Source: [Clostridium] scindens
GTDB lineage: Bacteria; Bacillota; Clostridia; Lachnospirales; Lachnospiraceae
Direction of reading: 5' to 3'
Assembly (NCBI RefSeq): GCF_019597925.1
Contig: NZ_CP080442.1
Location: 3,177,501-3,241,500, forward strand
Length of the DNA: 64,000 nucleotides
The notes beneath the pieces are model-generated. The model was not told the DNA's origin, searched no databases, and worked only from the letters and a program-made list of their open reading frames with translations. Positions 51,697 to 60,074 of the stretch are shown one piece after another; positions within the stretch are counted from its first letter, which is position 1, and each line of letters opens with the position of its first letter. The translations under genes were made by a program, and so were the position numbers.

Positions 51697-52404
51697 TTAA
51701 TCCCTATATCTTTCTTTTGCTGTATTTGCCGCCTTTTTTAACACACCCTGGCCATCGCCAATATATATGCTGCTATGGCCCGGCGCAATGATCTGAGGAT
51801 TCAAAGTCTTCAGCAGTTCAAAAGAATCTACATTCTTTTTTGCATCAAAATCCGGACCTCCATCCCACCCCGGATCAATTATTATTTCATCCTGTGGCGT
51901 AGCTCCTTGTAACGAAAACATATCTCCAATGAACAAGATCACTTTCCCGTCAGCCTCTGCCAAATATGCCACTGCTCCGGCTGTATGTCCGGGAATGTCA
52001 ATTACCTTAAGCGTCACGTCTCCAAAGTCGAAAAAGTCTCCATCTTTTACCCCTGCCGCATGCTGGCATGTATGGAATCTTGTCCCAAACTGCTTTTCTA
52101 AAACAGCAGGCCCGCCCTGGCACAGCGCATCTTTGTCCTTATGTCCAATATAAATTTCCGCCCCTTTATCTTCAAAGCGATAAGCATTACCCGCATGATC
52201 CAAATGCGCATGCGTCAGAAAAACGGCTGTTACTTTGGATTCTAACCGATACTGCTTCATTACATCCATCATGGATCCATACTGTTTATCAGCATATCCG
52301 GCATCAATCAGAATCACGCCGCTTTCTGTATCGATTGCATAGACGTTAGAATTCATGCCGTAAATAATTCCGCTGACCTGATATACATGTTCTGTTATCC
52401 TCAT
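51697..52404 (-). CDS. metallo-beta-lactamase-fold hydrolase
   Basis: The 235-residue product has the HxHxDH motif in FLTHAHLDHAGNAYRF near residue 62, His in IPGHTAGAVAYL near 138, Asp in LFIGDMFS near 158 and the final His in IAPGHSS near 212, a complete binuclear zinc site of glyoxalase II-like type. No signal peptide is present. Its ATG overlaps the permease stop by 4 bp, so it is translationally coupled to the transporter. A lactone or thioester substrate linked to the imported compound is likely but unknown. Confidence 0.85.
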   Translation of the reverse strand: MRITEHVYQVSGIIYGMNSNVYAIDTESGVILIDAGYADKQYGSMMDVMKQYRLESKVTAVFLTHAHLDHAGNAYRFEDKGAEIYIGHKDKDALCQGGPAVLEKQFGTRFHTCQHAAGVKDGDFFDFGDVTLKVIDIPGHTAGAVAYLAEADGKVILFIGDMFSLQGATPQDEIIIDPGWDGGPDFDAKKNVDSFELLKTLNPQIIAPGHSSIYIGDGQGVLKKAANTAKERYRD

Positions 52405-53375
52405 TTATCCTGTCCCTCTATTGTAACTGTTTTTCTTCTGGATTCAATAAATTGTTTGATCGAATCAATGCTGAGCGCAAAAAGAAGGATTAAGCCTTTG
52501 ATCATCAGCTGTACATATTCTCCTGCCCCGATCATGACCAGTCCGTTTGCCAGTACGCCAATCAGCAGCACGCCGGCAATCGAGCCTGACACCTTGCCAT
52601 CGCCGCCGGTAAAGCAGATGCCGCCCAGCACGACCGAAGTCAGCACATCCATCTCCTGGCCAATGCCGGTAGAGGCCTGGCCGGAATTCACCCTGGACAG
52701 CAGGATGATTCCTGCAAGGGTCGCGAACGCCGCACAGATAACGTAAGCTGACAGATTCATAAAGTTCACATTGGTTCCGGAAAGCCTGGACGCCTCTTTG
52801 TTAGAGCCTACCGCATATAAGGTCCTTCCGTATACCGTCCTGTTCATTACAAAAGAAGTGATCAGGACACAGATGATGAACAAGATTACCGGGATGGGAA
52901 TAGGGCCCGCTGAACCCTGTCCCAGTTTTGCGAATCCTTCCGGAAATCCATATATGGGCTGGGCGTTGCAGATGGTGTAGCTTAATCCTTTAAACACCCA
53001 TGAGGTTCCAAGCGTTGCTATAATGCTCGGAATCTTGCAGTATGTAACAACGAACCCATTTAAAAAGCCAATCACAAGGCCAATGGCTATGCCGAGAAGC
53101 ACTGTAACGCCGATGCTAAGATGCATGTTTACCATGAAGTAGGCCATGCAGATTCCAATCAAGGATACCGATGTCCCTACAGAAAGGTCCACATTTCCCA
53201 ACAGCATGACGAACATCATTCCCATAGCCATTATGCCCAGGGATGATATCTGGCGCAGAATCGTCAATGCATTGGAGACTGACAGAAAGGTGGGACTGAG
53301 AATCGAAAAAAGGGCTATGATTGCCAGCAGCGCAATATATATACTTAAAGTCTGCATCTTTAAAAGTTTCTTCAT
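52401..53375 (-). CDS. ribose-type ABC transporter permease (RbsC-like)
   Basis: The 324-residue membrane protein has about nine hydrophobic helices and RbsC motifs: GIMAMGMMFVMLLGNVDLSVGTSVS near residue 47, NGFVVTYCKIPSIIATLGTSW near 111, AVGSNKEASRLSGTNVNFM near 190 and GQEMDVLTSVVLGGICFTGGDG near 240. It lies between the ATPase gene (18 bases upstream) and the coupled metallo-hydrolase. It belongs to the second ribose-type importer in the window, distinct from 43665-44612. Confidence 0.92.
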   Translation of the reverse strand: MKKLLKMQTLSIYIALLAIIALFSILSPTFLSVSNALTILRQISSLGIMAMGMMFVMLLGNVDLSVGTSVSLIGICMAYFMVNMHLSIGVTVLLGIAIGLVIGFLNGFVVTYCKIPSIIATLGTSWVFKGLSYTICNAQPIYGFPEGFAKLGQGSAGPIPIPVILFIICVLITSFVMNRTVYGRTLYAVGSNKEASRLSGTNVNFMNLSAYVICAAFATLAGIILLSRVNSGQASTGIGQEMDVLTSVVLGGICFTGGDGKVSGSIAGVLLIGVLANGLVMIGAGEYVQLMIKGLILLFALSIDSIKQFIESRRKTVTIEGQDK

Positions 53376-53393
53376 AATAACCTCCGTATCTTA

Positions 53394-54889
53394 TTATTTA
53401 TCACCGGATGCCATATCCAGCACTCTGTTCTGGGTCATTTCCTCTTTTCCCAGTTCCCCTGCCATCCGATGTTCCGAGAGAACGATGAGCCGATCCGACA
53501 TACCCAGAAGTTCTTCCATTTCCGATGAAATCATGATAATGGATTTCCCGTCTTCCACAAGCTGGTTCATAATCCGGTAAATCTCCTGCTTGGCGCCCAC
53601 GTCCACTCCTCTGGTAGGCTCATCAAATATGAGAATATCGCTTTTTCGCACCAGCCATTTTGCAAGCACTACTTTCTGCTGGTTGCCTCCGCTTAAGTTC
53701 TTCACAGTCTGGGCAAGCCCCGGCGTTTTAATCCTGAGTATGTCTACCTGTTCCCGGGCTGCCTTTTTCTCTCTCCTTCTATCTATAACCATTTTCTTTG
53801 CAAATCTTTTCAGGGAAGGGAAGGTTATATTTTCCACGATACTCTTTCCCAGAATCAGTCCATGGAGTTTTCGATCCTCTGGAATCAGTCCGATTCCGTG
53901 ATTTACGGCTGCTCTGGGGCTTGGAATATGTACTTCTCTTCCATGTACAAATATTTTTCCGCTCTCTACCCTTGCTGCTCCGAATATCATCATGGCCGTC
54001 TCTGTCCGCCCCGCGCCTACAAGGCCGGCCATTCCAAGTATCTCCCCCCCCTATGCAGGCTGAAGGATATGTCTTGTACTCCGTTACCGGTCAAATGCTC
54101 TACTCTCAGCGTCTCTTCCCCCGGCTTTGTATCTCGTTCAGGGTAGGTTTCCGACATCTCCCGTCCTACCATATAATTAATCAGATCTTTTCTTTTTACA
54201 TCTTTCGTAACCACGGTTGTAATATAATGGCCATCCCGCATGACTGTACAGCGATCCGTAATTTCAAATATTTCTTCCATCCGATGAGATACGTAGATAA
54301 TGGTCACTCCTCTGGCCTTCAGCTTCCGTATGGTTTGAAACAATATCTGTACATCTGAATTGGCAAGCGTCGCTGTTGGCTCATCCATGATCAATACTTT
54401 CGCATCTTTTGAAATAGCCTTTGCGATTTCTACAAACTGCATATAGGCCACGCTCAGATTTCCCGTTTTCTCCTCCGGGTCAATGTCTATTCCCAACTGT
54501 TCGAATATTCGTTTCGTCTCCGCAATCATCTTCCCCGGATCTACAAGTCTCTTCCCCGGGCCTTTTGTCTCCAGATTCCCCAGAAAAATATTTTCGTATA
54601 CAGCGAGCTGGGGTGCCAGATTCAACTCCTGGTATACCACTTCGATTCCCATCTTCCTAAGCCCGTCAGGGCCCATGGCGGTCAGTTCCTGCCCTTCGAA
54701 TCTGATGGAGCCTGAGTCTGGCCGCACTGCGCCTGAAATACATTTTATAATCGTCGACTTGCCTGCGCCGTTTTCCCCTACAAGCGCATGTACTTCTCCA
54801 GCCTCAAATTCCATGGAGACATCATTCAGCGCAATCACTCCAGGATAGGTTTTGGTAACATTATGAATGACTAAAACACTTTCGGGCAT
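53394..54889 (-). pseudogene. sugar ABC transporter ATP-binding protein (RbsA-like), split by a -1 frameshift at a G8 run
   Basis: Two frames together give a normal 498-residue twin-ATPase. The N-terminal part (54889 to about 54044) has GENGAGKSTIIKCISG near residue 37, VLIMDEPTATL and ends in SLHRGG before leaving frame. The C-terminal part (54044-53394) resumes EILGMAGLVGAGRTETAMM and has NLSGGNQQKVVLAKWL and ILIFDEPTRGVDVGAK. The shift is in eight G (minus strand, 54051-54044); nine or six would keep the frame, and a -1 slip on G GGG GGG also repairs it. Mutation, phase-variable tract or homopolymer error are all possible. If real and unrepaired, the importer is disabled. Confidence 0.8.
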
Positions 54890-54928
54890 AATCTTCCTCC
54901 TGCTTCTCTTTCACCGTCTCTATCCTGC

Positions 54929-55915
54929 CTATTTGTTCATAAAATCCTTATAATCTGAGACATTTTCAATTGTTACAGGTGATACTCCCATTGTTACGAC
55001 CTCATCCACCTTTTCTCCTGTAATCAGGTCATATGCCATCTCTACTGTTTTGGAACCACAGATCATATTATCCGTATCGGTCGTTCCTCTATAGCAGGTT
55101 CCTGCTGAAATATACCCAAGTGCGACTGTGGATAGGTCGCTCCCGAATATGCCGAATTTATCTGTGTCAAGTCCGGCCGATTTGACCGCCTCATATGCGC
55201 CTACTCCAGGGCCATCGGAAATGGAGCAGATCACATTGACATTCGGGTGGGCAGCAAGCATCGACTCTGTGCTTGACATGCCGGTAGAGGAATCAATGGC
55301 ATCAAACTCGGCCACTATCTCTGCGTCTGGACATTCCTTCTTAATTGCTGCTTCAATAGCATCAGCCCTCTCTACCAGCACTTCCATCAGAGAATAGCCA
55401 ATGATGCACACATCTGCCTTTCCGTCAAGATTCTCATTAATCCAGTCTGCTGCCATCTTTCCGATCGCAGTACCGGTTACCGTATTATCGTTTTTATACC
55501 ATACATCGCAGTTGTCAAGGCCGATGCCGTAAGCAATTACCTTTATCCCTTTATCCCTGGCTTTTTGCGCCTCCTTGGACATGGACGTGGCATCAATCGC
55601 CTGAATCACAATACAGTCACAGCCGGATTCAATAAAGTTCTCCACCGCATTTAACTGTTTCGTCGCGTCATTCTCCGCATCAGAGACTAATAGTTCCATT
55701 CCAAGTTCATCTGCCTTATCTCTTGCGTCAGAAATTGCCTGAGCAATAACAGCATCTGAGGTACTCATAAGAGACCATCCTACTTTCTGGCCTCCTTCTG
55801 ATTTTGCCGTGTCTTTCGAGCCGCCCTCCTGGGAGCCAGAACTATCCTTTCCACATGCGGCCATTGACACTGCCATCGCTGCTACCAATACTACTGCTAA
55901 TAGTTTTTTTCTCAT
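54929..55915 (-). CDS. ribose-type ABC transporter substrate-binding lipoprotein
   Basis: The 328-residue product has a lipoprotein signal (MRKKLLAVVLVAAMAVSMAA, Cys at 21) and a Ser/Gly/Lys linker. A type-1 sugar-binding fold follows: AQAISDARDKADELGMELLV, VENFIESGCDCIVIQAIDATSM near residue 100 and VICSISDGPGVGAYEAVKSAG near 230. It precedes the ATPase gene by 40 bases. The bound compound is unknown; the downstream UlaG/UlaE/AraD set suggests a sugar acid or its lactone. Confidence 0.92.
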   Translation of the reverse strand: MRKKLLAVVLVAAMAVSMAACGKDSSGSQEGGSKDTAKSEGGQKVGWSLMSTSDAVIAQAISDARDKADELGMELLVSDAENDATKQLNAVENFIESGCDCIVIQAIDATSMSKEAQKARDKGIKVIAYGIGLDNCDVWYKNDNTVTGTAIGKMAADWINENLDGKADVCIIGYSLMEVLVERADAIEAAIKKECPDAEIVAEFDAIDSSTGMSSTESMLAAHPNVNVICSISDGPGVGAYEAVKSAGLDTDKFGIFGSDLSTVALGYISAGTCYRGTTDTDNMICGSKTVEMAYDLITGEKVDEVVTMGVSPVTIENVSDYKDFMNK

Positions 55916-55934
55916 AATTTTCTCCTCTCATTTG

Positions 55935-56606
55935 TTACTTTAAATTAGTATAAATCCATTCCGTGGACGTTTCTTCTGGAAATCTTTTCCATGTATCTTT
56001 CCCAGGCGGCTCCGGCGACGCCTTTCTTACCTCTCCCTTCTGATAAGCATATTTCCCCAGAAAATTCCGATCCTGCTCCGGTGTAAGCGGAGGCCTTGTA
56101 TTTGTCGGCTCCATGCTGTGAACCCAGCCTTTGTGATATTCGTTTTTCGTGGTTCTCTGCCATGCCCCGGAAAGGATCTTCCATTCCCCTTCTTCTTTTA
56201 CGTGTGTCCCCGGCACCATTCCAAGGCTGATAATCGCCATTGGCTTCTCGCGGAATTTAGACAGTCCTTCCACTCCAAGGGACCACCATACTGCCCTTGC
56301 CTTTGTACATTCATCATTCACTTCGATAATCGGCGTTGTCAGCGGATGAATCAAAGAGTTTCCTTCCAGGCTGTCTACGACTGCTTTGGCCCGAAATGCC
56401 ATCTCGCCCTCTACATCGAAGCTTGGATGTTTTAAGGCGTGCAGTTCCCGTCTCTTTTCCCCTATATGCTGGTCATCGTGGAAGGTCGCTGCCTGGCCTC
56501 TTAAATTCTTAATCTCCCATACAGAGAGAAGTTTTTCTACACGCTGTTCTAATTTCGCAAATTCCTCATCTGCCAGCGTATCGATTTCTGTTCTATCGCT
56601 AAACAT
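55935..56606 (-). CDS. SnoaL-like (NTF2-fold) protein, copy 2
   Basis: The 223-residue product has a cone-shaped NTF2-type core of the SnoaL_4 kind. A helix LEQRVEKLLSVWEIKNLRGQA is followed by FHDDQHIGEKRRELHALKHP, beta strands with TTPIIEVNDECTKARAVWWS near residue 93, and KEEGEWKILSGAWQ near 140. SnoaL-like proteins include dehydratases, isomerases and cyclases. It pairs with a paralogue of identical length just upstream (223 residues). The ATG at 56606 follows GGAGGAAGG. The catalytic residues cannot be assigned. Confidence 0.78.
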   Translation of the reverse strand: MFSDRTEIDTLADEEFAKLEQRVEKLLSVWEIKNLRGQAATFHDDQHIGEKRRELHALKHPSFDVEGEMAFRAKAVVDSLEGNSLIHPLTTPIIEVNDECTKARAVWWSLGVEGLSKFREKPMAIISLGMVPGTHVKEEGEWKILSGAWQRTTKNEYHKGWVHSMEPTNTRPPLTPEQDRNFLGKYAYQKGEVRKASPEPPGKDTWKRFPEETSTEWIYTNLK

Positions 56607-56622
56607 AATCCTTCCTCCGTTC

Positions 56623-57294
56623 TTATTTTGTCTTATCTTTCTCCAGCATCCAGCTGCTATTTCCTTCATGTACTTCATATGGCCTTGGGCATGCAGGAAT
56701 TGCTTCTCTGACTGACAATGGGGAGTATGGATTATGATAGGTTGTCGGTTTTGCCATTGGGTGGACCGGAGTGTTCAAGCGATGAATCATGCTTGTGTCC
56801 TCTACCCAGCCTTTTTTATACAGACACTTAATATATCGGAAGTAATGGAAATGCCAGATTTTCCATTCGCCATCCTCGCAAATGAAATCAGCGCCGATCA
56901 TGCCCCAGGCCCAGATTGCATCCGGATCGCTATCTTCATTGGCGATCGCTCCGCCGCCCGGGCACCACCATACTGCCTTTGCCGTCTTAAGATCGCCGGC
57001 GACCTCGATCATTGGCGTTGTCAGCTGGATATCCAGCATCTCGCCCGGCTTCTGCGGTGCGCCTACGACTTCATTTACGATTGTCTCCACAGCCTCTTTC
57101 CCCTCAAATACGCCTTCATCTGCATATTCCAGCGATACATCCGCCTGATTCAGCGCGAAATGTGACAGCACCCTATCGGCCTGCCTGAAATTAAATGCGG
57201 CAACTGTTCTTCCCATCTCATTCTGAATCTCCTGATAAGCCTCTAATTTCTCAATATTTTTTATTAAATCCCTTTTCCGATTCTCGGTAACCAC
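56623..57294 (-). CDS. SnoaL-like (NTF2-fold) protein, copy 1
   Basis: This is the paralogue of 55935-56606. It has an N-terminal helix NRKRDLIKNIEKLEAYQEIQ, VLSHFALNQADVSLEYADEGVF, TTPMIEVAGDLKTAKAVWWCPG near residue 92, and CEDGEWKIWHFHYFRYI near 145. The frame is open to a TTG at 57327, but the GTG at 57294 behind GGGAGAG gives 223 residues, exactly the length of the second copy, which supports it. The C-terminal proline-rich tail (NTPVHPMAKPTTYHNPYSPL) is shared in style. The two may form a heteromer acting with the upstream dehydrogenase. Confidence 0.78.
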   Translation of the reverse strand: MVTENRKRDLIKNIEKLEAYQEIQNEMGRTVAAFNFRQADRVLSHFALNQADVSLEYADEGVFEGKEAVETIVNEVVGAPQKPGEMLDIQLTTPMIEVAGDLKTAKAVWWCPGGGAIANEDSDPDAIWAWGMIGADFICEDGEWKIWHFHYFRYIKCLYKKGWVEDTSMIHRLNTPVHPMAKPTTYHNPYSPLSVREAIPACPRPYEVHEGNSSWMLEKDKTK

Positions 57295-57316
57295 AGTAAT
57301 CTCTCCCTTCGTCTCA

Positions 57317-58105
57317 CTATCTTGCAAGCGTCAATCCCCCGTCTACGGCAATAATCTGTCCATTCACATAACTGGATGCAGGGGAAAGCAAGAACATGAT
57401 CACTGCTGCTTCCTCTTCCGGCCTTCCTGGTCTTCCCATCGGATTGATGCTAACCAGATGCTGCATGAATTCGCCTTCTACTGCACTGTGATTACGCGGC
57501 GTATGGATCGGTCCTCCCGGACACACGCAGTTCATACGATATTTGCCCCGAGAATTCATGTTAAGTTCGACTGCCTGATGCTTGGTGTATCCGCAGATGC
57601 CTGCTTTTGCCGTCGCATACCACGGATCTCCGCCGCCTGATTCAAATACGCCTGCTACTGCCGCAACATTACAGATCGCTGCACCGTCATCTGGATCAGT
57701 CGCTTCGAATGCGAGGCAGAGCCTGTGAATCATGCCAACCGCGATCGCTGTAACTTCCTCATAATTCCAATGACTATTCAGCATCTTGGGGCCTGCGACA
57801 TTTGCAAGATACTGCGGCTTGCAGAATTCCAGAGTCTCTTTCATCGCTTGATCCACTGCTTCATCAGAAGAAAGGTCCGCCTGAATTGGCTTAATATTTT
57901 TTCCGGCTTCCTCCGCTCTTTCAATCGTCTCCTGTATACCTTCCGCAAACATGTCCCAAGCCGCTACCTTATATCCGCCTTTTGCCGCAAGGATTGCAGT
58001 CGCCGCTCCAATCCCGCTGGCTGCTCCTGTGACGATAATTCCCGTTCCTTCCGGTGCTGTCCACCCGCCAAAAATAATCTTAGGTTCCTGATAATTCTGT
58101 GCCAT
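57317..58105 (-). CDS. short-chain dehydrogenase/reductase
   Basis: This is a classical SDR of 262 residues with an N-terminal extension (QNYQEPKIIFGGWTAPEG). It has TGAASGIGAATAILAAKGG near residue 28 and an acidic beta-2 end (AAWDMF, suggesting NAD). It also has the NVAG segment in LANVAGPKM, catalytic Tyr and Lys in WYATAKAGICGYTK near 165, and the C-terminal GQIIAVDGGLTLAR. The ATG at 58105 behind AGGAGG is the first codon after the SorC-type operator, making it the leading gene of the transporter unit. The substrate is unknown. Confidence 0.9.
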   Translation of the reverse strand: MAQNYQEPKIIFGGWTAPEGTGIIVTGAASGIGAATAILAAKGGYKVAAWDMFAEGIQETIERAEEAGKNIKPIQADLSSDEAVDQAMKETLEFCKPQYLANVAGPKMLNSHWNYEEVTAIAVGMIHRLCLAFEATDPDDGAAICNVAAVAGVFESGGGDPWYATAKAGICGYTKHQAVELNMNSRGKYRMNCVCPGGPIHTPRNHSAVEGEFMQHLVSINPMGRPGRPEEEAAVIMFLLSPASSYVNGQIIAVDGGLTLAR

Positions 58106-58140
58106 TTCCAAATCCTCCTGTCTTATTTTTTGTTACCTTA

Positions 58141-58240
58141 ATGATAGCACTTTTTCTTACTGCCAATTTTAAACCGTCTAAAATGCACACATGTGCGTTT
58201 TGGAGCGACTTGATAATAGTCAAAATACTCAATTTATGAT
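58141..58240. promoter_or_regulatory. divergent SorC-type promoter region with central operator
   Basis: The dyad GCACACATGTGC (58185-58196; flanks AAAAT and GTTTT) is centred at 58190.5. TATCAT for the minus-strand unit lies at 58146-58141 and TATGAT for the regulator gene at 58235-58240. Each is exactly 47 bp from the operator centre. Both -35 regions are weak, consistent with activation by the bound regulator. Confidence 0.72.
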
Positions 58241-58273
58241 ATTCTTATGGTTAAAAGGGAGAGGAGGCCATGC

Positions 58274-59233
58274 ATGAACGCAAAAGAATTAAAAAAATAT
58301 AGTCTTCTAGCAGAAGTAGCCTGTGATTATTATGAAAGAGGCTTAGATCAGAACTGCATTGCCGATCGGCTATGCCTCTCTCGTACCAGAGTATCCCGCT
58401 TGCTGAAGGAAGCGCAGGAAAAAGGGATCGTCAATGTAAAGGTAACCATCAACTATCCTTATGAACGACATTTTGAGTTGGAAGAACGCTTGAAAAACAG
58501 ATTTTCATTAGATGATGTGCGGGTTTTGAATAACCGGAACCGGATCAAGGAGACGATCCCGAATGATGTTGGCAATCTCGCGGCCACATATATAACGGAG
58601 CATCTCAAGAAAGATATGGTCATCGGTACTTCCTGGGGCACGACTCTGGCTAACACCGTCGAACATCTGTCTGAGAGCGCGACTCCTCTACAGGTGGTAC
58701 AGTTAATGGGATCTGTCCCTTGCAGTTCCCCTTCATATACGCCGCAGGGAGTAGTAGCCAATATGGCTTCTGCTTTAAAATGCCATGGAAGTTTTTTAAA
58801 TATGCCGCTTTTTATAGAAGATGATTATGTTCGCGCTTCTATGCGTCAGGATAAAAACAATCAAAAAATATTGAATCAGGGAATGTTCGCCGACATGGTG
58901 CTTACCAGTATCAATGATCTGGAAAGCGTCAATAAGAAGAACTTCTGGCTGGGGTATATGACGCCTCAGATGTATCAGGAAATCTGCGACAAAGGTGCCG
59001 TTGGCGCTCTATTCGCAAGATTTTTTGACGAGGCTGGAAATGAAATCGACTGCACCTGGAATCATTGCTGCGTATCCATCTCCTTCAAGCATATCATCAA
59101 TGTCCCCAATGTCGTCTGTATTGCCTCTGGAATCCAAAAAGCGAAGGCCGTATCAATCGCCATACAAAAGAAATATATCAATACATTAATCACGGACGGA
59201 ACGACAGCGTCCGCTATCATGGGACTAATCTAA
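58274..59233 (+). CDS. SorC/DeoR-type sugar-binding transcriptional regulator
   Basis: The 319-residue product has an N-terminal helix-turn-helix in residues about 20-50 (GLDQNCIADRLCLSRTRVSR, then LLKEAQEKGIV). It carries a SorC-type sugar-phosphate-binding domain with VIGTSWGTTLANTVEHL near residue 120, the phosphate-loop-like VVQLMGSVPCSS and late ITDGTTASAIMGLI. The ATG at 58274 behind GAGGAGG is preferred to the frame open to 58247. It is divergent from the dehydrogenase-led unit and shares the central operator. The effector is probably a phosphorylated pathway intermediate, as in the family. Confidence 0.9.
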   Translation: MNAKELKKYSLLAEVACDYYERGLDQNCIADRLCLSRTRVSRLLKEAQEKGIVNVKVTINYPYERHFELEERLKNRFSLDDVRVLNNRNRIKETIPNDVGNLAATYITEHLKKDMVIGTSWGTTLANTVEHLSESATPLQVVQLMGSVPCSSPSYTPQGVVANMASALKCHGSFLNMPLFIEDDYVRASMRQDKNNQKILNQGMFADMVLTSINDLESVNKKNFWLGYMTPQMYQEICDKGAVGALFARFFDEAGNEIDCTWNHCCVSISFKHIINVPNVVCIASGIQKAKAVSIAIQKKYINTLITDGTTASAIMGLI

Positions 59234-59237
59234 AAAC

Positions 59238-59280
59238 TCCCATCCGGGTGACAAACTATTGCTTGTCTTCCCGGATGGGA
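59238..59280 (+). terminator. terminator of the SorC-type gene
   Basis: TCCCATCCGGG (59238-59248) and CCCGGATGGGA (59270-59280) form a perfect 11-bp stem followed by ATTTTT. It lies between this gene and the convergent ABC transporter operon. Confidence 0.85.
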
Positions 59281-59327
59281 ATTTTTCATATAGGGCCAAA
59301 GCCCTTTCTTTATTCGTTTATACTCTT

Positions 59328-60074
59328 CTACAATATCTTGGACAGGAATTCCTGAAGCCTCGGATCCTTCGGGTTTCCAAAGAATTCTTCCGGGATTCCC
59401 TGCTCTTTGATCTGGCCTTCATCCATGAAGATCACTCTGGTAGCGACTTCTTTGGCAAATCCCATCTCATGCGTGACGACCACCATGGTCATCCCGTCTC
59501 TGGCAAGCTTCTTCATCAGTTCCAATACTTCCCCGACCATCTCCGGATCCAGCGCTGAGGTAGGCTCGTCAAAAAGCATTACATCCGGATCCATAGCCAA
59601 TGAGCGGATAATGGCAATACGCTGCTTCTGGCCGCCTGAAAGTTGGGATGGATAAGCATTCGCCTTCTCCTCAAGCCCTACCAGCTCCAGTAGTTCCATT
59701 CCCCGCTTCTCAGCCTCTTCCCTGCTATTTCCTAAGAGTTTAATCGGAGCCAGGGTAATATTCTGAAGAATCGTCTTATGGGGAAACAGATTGAAATGCT
59801 GGAATACCATGCCCATCTTCTGACGGTGCTTGTTGATATCCACATTCTTATCCGTAATATCGGTTCCTTCAAAGTATACATGTCCTCTGGAAGGCGTCTC
59901 CAGCAGATTCAAGGAACGCAGGAAGGTGGATTTGCCAGAGCCTGAAGGCCCGACGATTACCACTACCTCCCCTTTCCTGATCTCCTCGGAAACTCCGTTA
60001 AGCGCATGCAGTTCCCCGAATATCTTATGAAGTTCTTCTACTTTGATCAATACATCTCCGTTATTAGTGGTCAC
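59328..60074 (-). CDS. polar amino-acid ABC transporter ATP-binding protein (GlnQ/HisP type)
   Basis: The 248-residue product has Walker A GPSGSGKSTFLRSLN near residue 38, QHFNLFPHKTILQNI, signature QLSGGQKQRIAIIRSL near 145 and Walker B VMLFDEPTSALDPEMVGEV, followed by VTHEMGFAKEVA: a standard PAAT-family ATPase. The start is GTG at 60074, overlapping the permease stop by 11 bases with GGAG just upstream. It closes the three-gene operon. Confidence 0.94.
   Translation of the reverse strand: MTTNNGDVLIKVEELHKIFGELHALNGVSEEIRKGEVVVIVGPSGSGKSTFLRSLNLLETPSRGHVYFEGTDITDKNVDINKHRQKMGMVFQHFNLFPHKTILQNITLAPIKLLGNSREEAEKRGMELLELVGLEEKANAYPSQLSGGQKQRIAIIRSLAMDPDVMLFDEPTSALDPEMVGEVLELMKKLARDGMTMVVVTHEMGFAKEVATRVIFMDEGQIKEQGIPEEFFGNPKDPRLQEFLSKIL

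Noticed and set aside
57294..57327. TTG start at 57327 for the first SnoaL-like gene
   Set aside because: It has no ribosome site, whereas GTG at 57294 has GGGAGAG and gives the same length as its paralogue.
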